From NCBI RefSeq assembly GCF_003095375.1, contig NZ_QEHR01000006.1, positions 186,001 through 250,000 on the forward strand: 64,000 nucleotides of DNA, read 5' to 3'. The stretch is from Marixanthomonas spongiae (GTDB taxonomy: Bacteria; Bacteroidota; Bacteroidia; Flavobacteriales; Flavobacteriaceae). Shown here in pieces: positions 1 through 9,289 of the stretch. Each line of letters opens with the position of its first letter. The first letter of the stretch is position 1. A program made the translations under genes and the position numbers. The notes under the pieces are model-generated. The model saw only the letters and a program-made list of their open reading frames with translations, made no database searches and was not told where the DNA came from.

Positions 1-1160
<1,160 letters not shown>

Positions 1161-1167
1161 ATTAGAT

Positions 1168-1224
1168 TTGAGATATGAAACCTGAGATATTAGAGTATCT
1201 CACATCTCACATCTCACATCTCAA
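1168..1224. repeat. Heptad-repeat hairpin between atpD and atpC
   Basis: ATCTCAC occurs three times head to tail at 1197-1217 and a fourth, ATCTCAA, follows at 1218-1224. The preceding 28 bases (1168-1195) hold the degenerate complement in the same 7-base phase (TTGAGAT, CTGAGAT), so the RNA can fold into a long imperfect hairpin with several G-U pairs. It sits in the mRNA spacer between two F1 genes and could affect stability or translation of atpC; that role is inference. Confidence 0.7.
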
Positions 1225-1237
1225 TACTTATAACAAT

Positions 1238-1513
1238 ATGTATTTAGAAATAGTAACCCCAGAGGCCTCTTTGGTAAGTGGCGAAGTAGAATCGGTAACC
1301 GTACCGGGCGTAGAAGGTGAGTTCCAAATGTTAAACAACCACGCCCCCATAGTATCTGTATTGGCAGAAGGGAAAGTGAAATTTTCCGGAAACCCGACCA
1401 TAGCCGAAGGATTTGAAAACAAATTCACAAAAGAAGACGGCAAGTGGGTACTCAAAATTACCAGCGGCACCGTTGAGATGAACAACAACAATGTGATTGT
1501 TTTGGCCGATTAA
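1238..1513 (+). CDS. atpC: F1 ATP synthase subunit epsilon (short form)
   Basis: Epsilon subunit of the central stalk, coupling gamma rotation and regulating F1. I start at the ATG at 1238 (MYLEIVTPEASLVSGEVESV), because the upstream in-frame ATG at 1175 lies inside the heptad-repeat hairpin and would add unrelated residues. The product is 91 residues: only the N-terminal beta-sandwich is present, with motifs VTVPGVEGEFQML and NNHAPIVSVL. The C-terminal helical hairpin found in E. coli-type epsilon is missing, which is usual for Bacteroidota. It is the last gene of the operon, followed by a strong bidirectional terminator. Confidence 0.95.
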   Translation: MYLEIVTPEASLVSGEVESVTVPGVEGEFQMLNNHAPIVSVLAEGKVKFSGNPTIAEGFENKFTKEDGKWVLKITSGTVEMNNNNVIVLAD

Positions 1514-1537
1514 TTTCTGAAAAACGAATAAAATACT

Positions 1538-1567
1538 AAAAACGCCTTCCAAATCGAAGGCGTTTTT
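1538..1567. terminator. Bidirectional terminator, atpC / nhaA
   Basis: Perfect 12-bp stem AAAAACGCCTTC / GAAGGCGTTTTT with a 6-base loop between two convergent genes. A-tract and T-tract on either side let it work on both strands. Confidence 0.9.
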
Positions 1568-1599
1568 GTTTACAAGATTTTTTACGATTCTTTCTTACA

Positions 1600-2919
1600 T
1601 CAGTCAGGAAATGAGGCATTTTCTTTTTCCTTCTTTTTAAGCTGAAACCGTAGAATAAGATACCCCGTTAAACCGGCAACCAGAGTGCCCAATAATATCC
1701 CTATTTTTGAAACGGTCAACAAGTCGTCTTCACGGAAGGCCAGTTCAGCAATAAACAACGACATGGTAAAGCCTACACCGCCCAAGAAACTGACTCCCAC
1801 AATTTGCCTGAAGCTTATTCCGGTAGGCAGTACGGCGATTTTCAGCTTATAGGCCAGATAACTAAACAAAGAAATGCCCACTACCTTGCCAATAACCAAG
1901 GCAATGGCAATATGCGATATAAGGTGGGTATCGCTCAACGAGTCCAGGTTGATGGTTATCCCGGCGTTGGCCAATGCGAAAATAGGCATAATGACGATGG
2001 CCACCCAGCCACTGAGGCCGTTTTCCAACTGTTGCATGGGCGATTGCACGCGGTCTGTGATCAAGTTAATGCGGTCCACCGCATCTTGTTGTTTATCTGA
2101 AAGTACAATTCCTTCGTATTCAGTTTTTTTAAAAATGTGGAGCGAACTGCGCATTTCCTTGAAAAAATTGTCCAAGTTCATGTTCCTGCTCGATGGAATA
2201 ACCAGCGCCAGCAGTACCCCAGCGATGGTGGGGTGTATCCCCGATTGTAAAAACAACACCCATACAACGATGCCACATATAAGCAACAAGTATTTTGAAT
2301 GAAACTTCTTGTAAGCCAAAAAGGCTAAAAAAAGCAAAATAGCCAATGCAATCAATAAGTAAGATAAATGCATCTCGTGGCTGTAAAAAAGAGCAATGAC
2401 CACTATGGCGCCAATGTCGTCTATCACGGCAAAGGTGGTCAAAAATATTTTGAGCCCCAGCGGTACGCGTTTGCCCAAAAGGTTAAGGATGCCCAAGGAA
2501 AAAGCAATGTCGGTCGCCATGGGGACGCCCCATCCCGCTGTGCCAGTCTGGCCTTTATTCAACAATAGAAAAAGCGCAATAGGGACGAGAATGCCACCAA
2601 TCGCTGCAAAAATGGGCATGCTGGCCTTTCGCATGGTGGTCAGTTCCCCATCGAGCAATTCCCTTTTGATTTCGAGCCCCACATAAAAAAAGAAAATGGT
2701 CATTAAGCCATCGTTTACCCATAGATACAGGGGTTTTTCAATGATAAAATCGGTGTTGCTGAACCCAATGGCAAAAGTTTCGTTCCAAAAGGTATGGTAG
2801 CTTTCCTGCCAAGGCGAATTGGCCCAAATCAAGGCGATAATGGCAAATAAAATAAGGAAAAAACTTCCCGAAGCAGATCGTTTTATAAACGTTTCAACAG
2901 GATTTTTGGCTATCTTCAA
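1600..2919 (-). CDS. nhaA: Na+/H+ antiporter NhaA
   Basis: Inner-membrane electrogenic antiporter exchanging Na+ for H+, used in pH and salt homeostasis. The 439-residue protein has about 12 hydrophobic segments and the diagnostic paired aspartates of the ion site in AVIDDIGAI. No ATG lies between the upstream in-frame stop and a plausible N-terminus, so the start is a TTG at 2919 (MKIAKNPVETFIKRSASG). The length is somewhat longer than the E. coli protein, with the extra residues in a cytoplasmic loop near residues 245-280 and a basic tail. It converges with atpC. Family assignment is firm; the TTG start is less so. Confidence 0.95.
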   Translation of the reverse strand: MKIAKNPVETFIKRSASGSFFLILFAIIALIWANSPWQESYHTFWNETFAIGFSNTDFIIEKPLYLWVNDGLMTIFFFYVGLEIKRELLDGELTTMRKASMPIFAAIGGILVPIALFLLLNKGQTGTAGWGVPMATDIAFSLGILNLLGKRVPLGLKIFLTTFAVIDDIGAIVVIALFYSHEMHLSYLLIALAILLFLAFLAYKKFHSKYLLLICGIVVWVLFLQSGIHPTIAGVLLALVIPSSRNMNLDNFFKEMRSSLHIFKKTEYEGIVLSDKQQDAVDRINLITDRVQSPMQQLENGLSGWVAIVIMPIFALANAGITINLDSLSDTHLISHIAIALVIGKVVGISLFSYLAYKLKIAVLPTGISFRQIVGVSFLGGVGFTMSLFIAELAFREDDLLTVSKIGILLGTLVAGLTGYLILRFQLKKKEKENASFPD

Positions 2920-2995
2920 ATTGAATGGTGTTTTTTTAGTGATTTAAAAATATAAATTTATTAAAAGTCATGGGTTTTACCCTAAAAAAATGAGT

Positions 2996-3202
2996 TCAAT
3001 CTTCAGTGTATTTCAACAGGTCGCCTGGTTGGCATTGCAAGGCATCGCATATAGTCGATAGAGTAGAGAAACGGATCGCTTTGGCTTTTCCAGATCTCAA
3101 TATGGAAAGGTTGGCTTCTGTAATCCCTATAATTTCTGCAAGCTCTTTGCCCGTCATGCCACGGTCTGCCAGTAAATTATCAAGGTTTATTGTGATTGGC
3201 AT
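2996..3202 (-). CDS. XRE-family HTH regulator (YozG-like)
   Basis: A 68-residue one-domain DNA-binding protein of the Cro/C1 type; residues 16-40 form the helix-turn-helix (GKELAEIIGITEANLSILRSG), and the C-terminal QCQPGDLLKY is typical of this subfamily. Genes of this type usually follow a DUF2975 membrane protein, as here, where it is the last gene of a tight minus-strand operon (3 bases after the DUF2975 stop). A membrane-linked repressor role is suspected in the family but not established. It probably controls its own operon through the palindromes at 4219-4261. Confidence 0.85.
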   Translation of the reverse strand: MPITINLDNLLADRGMTGKELAEIIGITEANLSILRSGKAKAIRFSTLSTICDALQCQPGDLLKYTED

Positions 3203-3205
3203 GAC

Positions 3206-3685
3206 TTAAATCGTTAATTCATTTTCAGTTTTAAGCTCGGTGCCATTTTTTATTATGTCCGCAATAATATATAACACAAAAGCTAAAATAATAAGAAGAA
3301 AATTCTGACTAAAACTTGCAATACCTACTATTGATCCACTCGAATAAAAGAAAAGAATTATATCAAAAACACCTCCCAAAACTCCAGATAGTAAGAAATA
3401 TTTTCCTGCAGTTATAAAATTTATTGAACTTTTAAAATTAAACAAACCGTTTTTTAGTGTTATGCTTAACCCCTTTTTAACATAAATCAAGCCAATAAAA
3501 GTGAAAACTGAAAGAAAAACGCCAACAAACTGGGTGTAATAGCCAAATATAAAATTGTCATATAGGTATTCAAACTGATCCATAAAATCGGAAAAGAAAG
3601 TTACGTATGTGTTTCCGAGGAAGAAAAGGATATATAGTATTATAAGCCCCACCACGAAAACGTGCAACAGTTTTATTTTTTTCAT
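3206..3685 (-). CDS. DUF2975 membrane protein
   Basis: A 159-residue integral membrane protein with about four hydrophobic segments (residues 8-30, 50-70, 90-110, 120-145) and a short charged tail ending ELKTENELTI. The pattern and the coupling to a small HTH gene match DUF2975 proteins, whose biochemical function is unknown. It sits 2 bases after the upstream paralogue, which ends in the near-identical tail LKEENDLTI, so the two genes arose by tandem duplication. This copy is intact and full length for the family. Confidence 0.75.
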   Translation of the reverse strand: MKKIKLLHVFVVGLIILYILFFLGNTYVTFFSDFMDQFEYLYDNFIFGYYTQFVGVFLSVFTFIGLIYVKKGLSITLKNGLFNFKSSINFITAGKYFLLSGVLGGVFDIILFFYSSGSIVGIASFSQNFLLIILAFVLYIIADIIKNGTELKTENELTI

Positions 3686-3687
3686 GT

Positions 3688-4203
3688 CTATATAGTTAAA
3701 TCGTTTTCTTCCTTAAGTTTTTTGGCGTTTGCAAAAACAGTACTGAACAGCATAAAAAAGAACCCCATGATGATAACAAACAGGAGGCTATATGCTGTAA
3801 AATCTAATGTCAACGCAAGGCGGTCAATTAAAAGAATATCTGCCAAAAAGCGTAATAACAGTGTTGTAACCCCTACCGAAATTAGCAGTTTTCCAGCTGT
3901 ATTGAAATTGCTGATTACTTTTTCAGAATAATAATTTCCCTGCACGATATGAGTTAATGACACTTTCAGAAAATACAAGCCAATTATAAAAAGGATATAC
4001 TCTATTAGTGCAAGCATTAAAAATACCCGTGGCATCCAGTTTGATAAATTTACGGTTTTATAATTTTAGGGAATATTTAATACGTTTTGGTATTCTCCGG
4101 TTATAATGAATATAATGAGCAAGGCTCCCCCAAATAAAACCGCAAGCAAAAGAATTAACAGGAAAGCATTAATGAAATTTTTTAAAAGTTTAGCGGTTTC
4201 CAC
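3688..4203 (-). pseudogene. DUF2975 membrane protein gene interrupted by an in-frame TAA
   Basis: Reading from a GTG at 4203 gives 45 residues with one membrane segment (FINAFLLILLLAVLFGG) ending NVLNIP, then TAA (4066-4068), then in the same frame NYKTVNLSNW and the 115-residue segment beginning MPRVFLMLALIEYILF at 4035. Ignoring the stop gives 171 residues with four hydrophobic segments, the size and topology of the intact paralogue next to it, including the NYYSEKVISNFNTAGKLL region and the LKEENDLTI tail. A single nonsense change, a base-call error or reinitiation at 4035 would all explain this. The downstream part may still be expressed on its own. Confidence 0.7.
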
Positions 4204-4228
4204 GATATTAATTATTGTTTATCGATAA

Positions 4229-4256
4229 CAAATATAAAAAAATTATTGAAAAACAA
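4229..4256 (-). promoter_or_regulatory. Promoter of the DUF2975/HTH operon with overlapping palindromes
   Basis: On the minus strand TTG (4254-4256) is followed after 17 bases by TATATTTG (4229-4236), matching the Bacteroidota -33/-7 pattern. An inverted repeat AATTATTG-AAAAA-CAATAATT (4241-4261) overlaps the -33 box and the palindrome TTATCGATAA (4219-4228) lies at the expected start of transcription. Both are candidate operators for the HTH protein of the operon. Confidence 0.6.
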
Positions 4257-4401
4257 TAATTAAATTCAGGTTTTTATGAAAATGTGCAATGTAACAAAAC
4301 GTTTTTGCAAGTGTGTTCCAAACGATCATCGCCAGCAACCTAAACATTTCTTTAAGACACCCTTTCAGCTAAGTTTTGTAATTTTGCCCTTTTAAACAGC
4401 T

Positions 4402-5268
4402 ATGCAATTACAAGAAATAGACCGGGTTGAAACCATTACCAAAAACGATTTTATCAATAATTATTTTAAGCCTCAAAAGCCCGTGGTTATTGAGCGATTT
4501 ATTGAAGATTGGCCAGCTTATAAAAAATGGAACCTGGACTATATGGCAAAGGTAGCGGGCGATAAGGAGGTTCCGTTGTACGACAACCGTCCTGTGAGCC
4601 ATGAAGATGGTTTTAACGAGCCGCATGCGACTATGAAAATGAGCGAGTACATCGATTTGCTGAAACGTGAACCTACCAAGTACCGTATCTTTCTTTGGAA
4701 CATCTTAAAAGAGGTGCCCGAGCTACAAGAAGATTATTCGTATCCCGATTTTGGTATCAAGTTAATGAAAGGCTTGCCCATGCTGTTTTTTGGAGGCGAG
4801 GACAGTTATACCTTTATGCATTATGACATCGATCTGGCCAATATTTTCCACTTTCATTTCCACGGAAAAAAAGAAGTAATCCTGTTCGATCAAGACCAAA
4901 ACGATTATCTGTATAAAATACCGCATTCCCTTATTACACGGGAAGATATTGATTTTGCCAATCCCGATTACAAAAAATGGCCGGCGTTGAAAAAAGCAAA
5001 AGGGTTTAAGGCACATTTAGAACATGGCAACGTACTGTATATGCCAGAAGGTTATTGGCACTATATGCGCTACATTACCCCCGGTTTTTCCATGAGCCTT
5101 CGCGCCATCGCCCGAAACCCCAAAAACTTGGGAAAAGCCATTTACAATATCGCCATTATGCGCCATTATGATACCTTGATGCGCAAACTGAAAGGACAGG
5201 ACTGGATTGACCAAAAAAATGAAAAAGCCATTGCCAAAACCCATGAAAAATTAGGAATAGACCAATAA
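4402..5268 (+). CDS. JmjC/cupin-8 domain protein (putative Fe(II)/2-oxoglutarate oxygenase)
   Basis: A 288-residue soluble protein. It opens with the cupin-8 pattern FINNYFKPQKPVVIERFIEDWPA split over residues 17-39, and has the metal-binding pair HYD in FMHYDIDLANIFHFH (near residue 140) and a distal His in MPEGYWHYMRY (near residue 218), as expected for an HxD...H iron site. Members hydroxylate protein or small-molecule substrates, but the substrate here cannot be told. A TAATTTTG box (4379-4386) lies 15 bases before the ATG. The gene stands alone between two minus-strand units. Confidence 0.8.
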   Translation: MQLQEIDRVETITKNDFINNYFKPQKPVVIERFIEDWPAYKKWNLDYMAKVAGDKEVPLYDNRPVSHEDGFNEPHATMKMSEYIDLLKREPTKYRIFLWNILKEVPELQEDYSYPDFGIKLMKGLPMLFFGGEDSYTFMHYDIDLANIFHFHFHGKKEVILFDQDQNDYLYKIPHSLITREDIDFANPDYKKWPALKKAKGFKAHLEHGNVLYMPEGYWHYMRYITPGFSMSLRAIARNPKNLGKAIYNIAIMRHYDTLMRKLKGQDWIDQKNEKAIAKTHEKLGIDQ

Positions 5269-5291
5269 GTCCAACTTTTAAAAGCTAAAAA

Positions 5292-5322
5292 AGAGCCTTT
5301 TACGAAAACTGTAACAGGCTCT
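5292..5322. terminator. Bidirectional terminator
   Basis: AGAGCCT / AGGCTCT stem with a 17-base loop, flanked by an A-tract and a T-rich tract, between convergent genes. Confidence 0.7.
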
Positions 5323-5346
5323 TCTTATTTTCGGAAGGAAAAAGTA

Positions 5347-7590
5347 TTATGCTTTTTTATAACTTATGTAATATTCTTCCATTAAATTCATCAAAGCCGT
5401 GACCAAATCTTTTGTTTCCAGTAACAGGCTGAAGTAGAGTGTCGTGTTTTTAGGGCTTGACTCTTCGGTTCTGGTACGGGCGATCTGTTTTTCGACTTTT
5501 TGCGAAACATACTCAAACAGTTCTTGTTTTTTATCCAGAACGACCTTGATTTTTTCTATTTCACGGTTTTCGAAAATATGTTCAATATCCACAAATAGTT
5601 CCTGAAGGGATTGGTCTATCTCCTGAAGATCCTTGATTTGGTTAAAACGTAGGGCCTTGTGGTTGTTGTTCACATGTTTGTAACTCGCTTTTGAAATATA
5701 CTCCAGCGATTGGGCCACATCTTGCAGATAGCCAAGGATAATAATGTAGAAGTTGCTCCCGCGAACACTTTTTTCGTCTAAGTCCTTGATGAAATAGAAT
5801 ATATTGTCGCGCAGTTCGTCAATTTCATTATTGAGCTTTTTTACTCCCTTTTTGCTCTTTTTCAGCTTTGACGTGTCCTGTTTGGCCAATCCACGGAGCA
5901 TATCGGAATAAATTTTATTGCTTCGGTGCACCACTTTTGCAATATTATCGGCACTTTCCTGAATGATCCCCTGTACGGTATTGCTCTCGGTCTTTTTAAG
6001 TCCCGTTTCGTCCATAATGGCGGTGCTTTTCTTTTTGTAAGAAAGGTAATTTCGAACCAGTAACAAAACGGCCAACATCAATAAAATAGCGATGGCCACC
6101 CCTTTTCCCAAGAAAATAAGGTACGCCATGGTTCCTGCGGCCACAAAGGCGCTAAATGCGGTAAAAAACCAGCCGCCAATTACGTTGAGTACGCCCGCCA
6201 CGCGATATACGGCACTTTCACGCCCCCAAGCCCTATCGGCCAACGAGGTGCCCATAGCCACCATAAAGGTTACGTAGGTAGTGGACAATGGCAGTTTCAT
6301 AGAAGTAGCGATTGAAATAAGAACCCCTGCCGTTACCAAGTTGATCGAGGCCCGTATCATATCGAATGCGGGTAATTCGTAGGTCCTGTGCTTTGGCAAT
6401 TCTACGGTGGGTTTTTCAAACCGGGTATTGATTTTTTTGGTCGTTCTATTGGGTAGAATGTACGTTAAACCTTGGGCTATTCTCGATGTACCTTTTACCA
6501 CAACCCTTGAAAGCATATTGGGCTGGAATTTTTCGTGTCCTTCGCCCTGTCTGGAGAGCCCTATTTCGGTCTCTGCCACGCTACGGGCTTTTTTTGAAAA
6601 CCATAAGGTCAATACCATCACGCCTCCAGCAATGAACAGCAAGAAGGGCTCTGCGGGCACTTTTTCAGAAAGTACTTCCATAGAAAATGTTGAAGCAGCT
6701 TCGCCCGAGGCTGACCACGCTTCATAAGAATGGAAAGCAGCCATGGGCACCCCTATAAAGTTCACTAAATCGTTTCCGGAAAACGCAAGGGCCAACCCAA
6801 ACGTACCCACGCCAATGACGAAAACAAGAATGCTCTTTTTGAAGATTTTCATAAATAGGTAAGAAAAAAGCGTCCAAAAAATAAAGCTTCCGCCCACAAA
6901 ATACAGTTGGCTCCCTTCAATTACTCCTTTAAAGTCTTCGTAATAGGGCGTGCCTTTTAGGCCTTTCATAAAAATAAAATACCCAATGGCCGTTAACGCA
7001 AATCCGCCAAAGAAAGCCCCAAAATTCTTTACCTTTTTCTCGTAGTGAAACGTAAACACCAAGCGCGACAACCATTGCACGACAGCTCCCACCGTAAAGG
7101 CAATGACCACCGAGAGCAGGATGCCCAAGATGATTTCGGTAGCTTTTGCCGTGTTGATGTATTTACCAAGGTCTAACCAAGTTTCGGCATCGTTGGCACC
7201 AATTTTTATCAAGGCCATTACCACAGCAGCCCCTAACAATTCAAAAACTATGGATACCGTTGTAGATGTTGGTAGTCCGAGGGTGTTGAAAAAGTCGAGC
7301 AACAATATATCAGTGATCATCACCGCCATAAAGACGATCATAATTTCTTCAAAATAAAACTCACCGGGAACGAAAATACCTTTTCGGGCCACTTCCATCA
7401 TACCGCTGGAAAAAACGGCACCGATAAAAATACCGATACTGGCGATGATCATGATAGATTTAAAGGATATGGCTTTAGAGCCGATGGCCGAGTTTAAAAA
7501 ATTAACGGCATCGTTACTAACCCCTACAACAAGATCGGCTACGGCAAGTACCGCTAAAGCTACGATCATTAATAAGTATATGTTTTCCAT
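5347..7590 (-). CDS. PiT-family inorganic phosphate transporter with C-terminal PhoU-like domain
   Basis: Inner-membrane phosphate carrier of the PHO4 family, 747 residues. The two inverted halves show the family repeat: LPTSTTVSIVF near residue 106 and LPLSTTYVTF near residue 430, and the first helix carries GVSNDAVNFL. A soluble helical region from about residue 540 to the end resembles PhoU/DUF47 domains that bind metal and sense phosphate; fused versions are common in Bacteroidota. It lies 68 bases below the porin gene on the same strand, so both are probably co-transcribed, giving outer- and inner-membrane steps of phosphate uptake. Confidence 0.93.
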   Translation of the reverse strand: MENIYLLMIVALAVLAVADLVVGVSNDAVNFLNSAIGSKAISFKSIMIIASIGIFIGAVFSSGMMEVARKGIFVPGEFYFEEIMIVFMAVMITDILLLDFFNTLGLPTSTTVSIVFELLGAAVVMALIKIGANDAETWLDLGKYINTAKATEIILGILLSVVIAFTVGAVVQWLSRLVFTFHYEKKVKNFGAFFGGFALTAIGYFIFMKGLKGTPYYEDFKGVIEGSQLYFVGGSFIFWTLFSYLFMKIFKKSILVFVIGVGTFGLALAFSGNDLVNFIGVPMAAFHSYEAWSASGEAASTFSMEVLSEKVPAEPFLLFIAGGVMVLTLWFSKKARSVAETEIGLSRQGEGHEKFQPNMLSRVVVKGTSRIAQGLTYILPNRTTKKINTRFEKPTVELPKHRTYELPAFDMIRASINLVTAGVLISIATSMKLPLSTTYVTFMVAMGTSLADRAWGRESAVYRVAGVLNVIGGWFFTAFSAFVAAGTMAYLIFLGKGVAIAILLMLAVLLLVRNYLSYKKKSTAIMDETGLKKTESNTVQGIIQESADNIAKVVHRSNKIYSDMLRGLAKQDTSKLKKSKKGVKKLNNEIDELRDNIFYFIKDLDEKSVRGSNFYIIILGYLQDVAQSLEYISKASYKHVNNNHKALRFNQIKDLQEIDQSLQELFVDIEHIFENREIEKIKVVLDKKQELFEYVSQKVEKQIARTRTEESSPKNTTLYFSLLLETKDLVTALMNLMEEYYISYKKA

Positions 7591-7658
7591 TTTGTTTACT
7601 TAAAGTGGTGCAAATCTCTTAATTTAATTGCCTTTTATTGTTACCAAAAAGTTATCTA

Positions 7659-8882
7659 TTAAAAATGAAGATCAAACCCCAAGCGAAATGCAATCGGCCC
7701 TTTTTCATGTTCAATAGTTGAATAGCTAATATCGCTTTGAACTTTCAGTTTATGTCCTACAATATATTTTGAAATTCCCAATGTATATTGGTTTTGGCTT
7801 TGTGCTTTGGTAATTGCACCAAAATTTAAAGAAGTAAAGCGTCCAGCAATTTCATAATTGTTTTTGAAAAGGTAACCAGCTTGAAAATTAAGGGCATTTC
7901 CTATTAAAACAACATCATTAGTGGGGTTTCCATCATCATCTAAAGCAGGGGAGCCATCAACTTCTGTGGCAATAGGATTGTCAGCGTCCCTATTTGCAAA
8001 TTCGCCCATAAATGAGAATCCTTTATATTTAAACATGGCATCAACAAATACGGTTGAAATATCTGTTTCGTAAAATCCATTGCTGGTTTGCATGTAGCTA
8101 CCTTGGTTGCTCCTTGTTTTTACGGCATTGTCATTATAATCGTAGGCAACGCCCAAAAGTAGTTTAGGGGTTTGTTCGCGCTTTAAGTCACTTTGGGAAT
8201 ACTCTGAGTTTCTGGTAAACTCACCGAACGGCAATAGTTCTAGCCTACCGGTGTATTGATGGCCGCCCAAGTTGCCCGAGGTGATGTTCCTGCCCTCCCC
8301 TTGCGACAACGCAAATTTTTCACGCAATATAATTTTTTCTGAAAGGGTGGTTTTATGGTGCAATTGGATGCCTATGTCGCGGTCTATATTAAATATGCTG
8401 TTCAGCAACGATCGGTCGATAAATTGCATATTGGCCGATGAAACCAAACGTTCCACATTGCCCGGAAGTTTAGTCTGTCCTGCCCAGAGTTCAAAATTTC
8501 CGTAGAAATTCCACATGACTACCGCATCGAGGATATAGCGTGGGGCATCACTGGTAAATTGGTTCCCTCCGGAAATATCCCGGTTGGAAAGCCCAAGCTC
8601 GATTTTATATTTCAGTTTAGGCGAATAAGCAAAGCCGTTAAATTTTAACCGCGCCCTTCTAATTAAAAAATTTTGTTCCGGTTTTGTGTAGTTTTCACCA
8701 GTATAATCCCAACTGGAAAGTGCTCTAAATTGTATGCGTGGGGCAAATTTAACACTCCACGAACTGTCTTTGGCTACGAGGTTTAATAGCCCTTTACCAA
8801 AAGAAGTATCTGTTGTTTCTTGTGCATTTGCTTTGATAAAAAAAGCAAATAATGCTGCAAACACTATATAGCGTAGCCTCAT
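7659..8882 (-). CDS. Phosphate-selective porin, OprO/OprP family
   Basis: A 407-residue outer-membrane beta-barrel. An N-terminal signal peptide ends ANAQE near residue 21. The mature start WSVKFAPRIQFRALSSWDY and the RRARLKFNGFAYSPKLKYKI segment are typical of the Porin_O_P family, and the chain ends in an aromatic residue (LGFDLHF) as barrel proteins do. Family members pass phosphate or polyphosphate; pairing with the PiT carrier supports that here, though substrate is inferred. The upstream region is unusual: a 15-bp perfect inverted repeat, a terminator-like hairpin and ATGTT repeats spaced 11 bases. Confidence 0.88.
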   Translation of the reverse strand: MRLRYIVFAALFAFFIKANAQETTDTSFGKGLLNLVAKDSSWSVKFAPRIQFRALSSWDYTGENYTKPEQNFLIRRARLKFNGFAYSPKLKYKIELGLSNRDISGGNQFTSDAPRYILDAVVMWNFYGNFELWAGQTKLPGNVERLVSSANMQFIDRSLLNSIFNIDRDIGIQLHHKTTLSEKIILREKFALSQGEGRNITSGNLGGHQYTGRLELLPFGEFTRNSEYSQSDLKREQTPKLLLGVAYDYNDNAVKTRSNQGSYMQTSNGFYETDISTVFVDAMFKYKGFSFMGEFANRDADNPIATEVDGSPALDDDGNPTNDVVLIGNALNFQAGYLFKNNYEIAGRFTSLNFGAITKAQSQNQYTLGISKYIVGHKLKVQSDISYSTIEHEKGPIAFRLGFDLHF

Positions 8883-9049
8883 ATAGAATCATTTTAAGTT
8901 TTTGTCGGCGCAAAGAACCGATTCTTATGTTAAATTAATGTTTCCTGAATATTATTTCTATATAATAATAACCTATTTTATTAACATAAAAAAGCTGCCT
9001 GATCAGGGCAGCTCCTACACTTAAAAAATCTAGTCGACAAAAACTTAAA
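8883..9049 (-). promoter_or_regulatory. Candidate regulatory leader of the porin gene
   Basis: The 15-mer TTTAAGTTTTTGTCG (8893-8907) recurs as an exact inverted copy at 9035-9049, enclosing 127 bases. Inside lies the stem AGCTGCC / GGCAGCT (8993-9013), followed on the minus strand by six T residues, like an intrinsic terminator pointing towards the porin. ATGTT at 8927 and 8938 are spaced exactly 11 bases. If transcription starts above 9049, the leader could fold two ways. No promoter box was found with confidence. Confidence 0.5.
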
Positions 9050-9264
9050 CGATTTTATGAGGTGTAAATTTGTCTAAAGACCTTACAAATTAACTACTCT
9101 AATGTAGTGTAGGCGTCAAGGTAATATTAATAAATTATTAAGTTGAAGCTAATTCCAATGTTAAGTTTTAATATGTAAATTGCTGAAAACAAGATATTTA
9201 TAGTTTTAATGTAAATTTAATGTTACGTAAACATTTAATTAATGTAAATTTAGTTGTATATTTG
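9050..9264 (+). promoter_or_regulatory. Phased-repeat region and -7 box upstream of the MORN gene
   Basis: No gene is seen here. The 14-mer TTAATGTAAATTTA occurs at 9206-9219 and again at 9239-9252. ATGT at 9209, 9220 and 9242 and ACAT at 9231 fall on one 11-base phase. TATATTTG (9257-9264) is a good -7 box 25 bases before the ATG at 9290. The phased repeats are of the kind bound by OmpR/PhoB-type regulators; which regulator is inference. Confidence 0.55.
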
Positions 9265-9289
9265 GTAAACAGAACTTAAAAAAAATATT

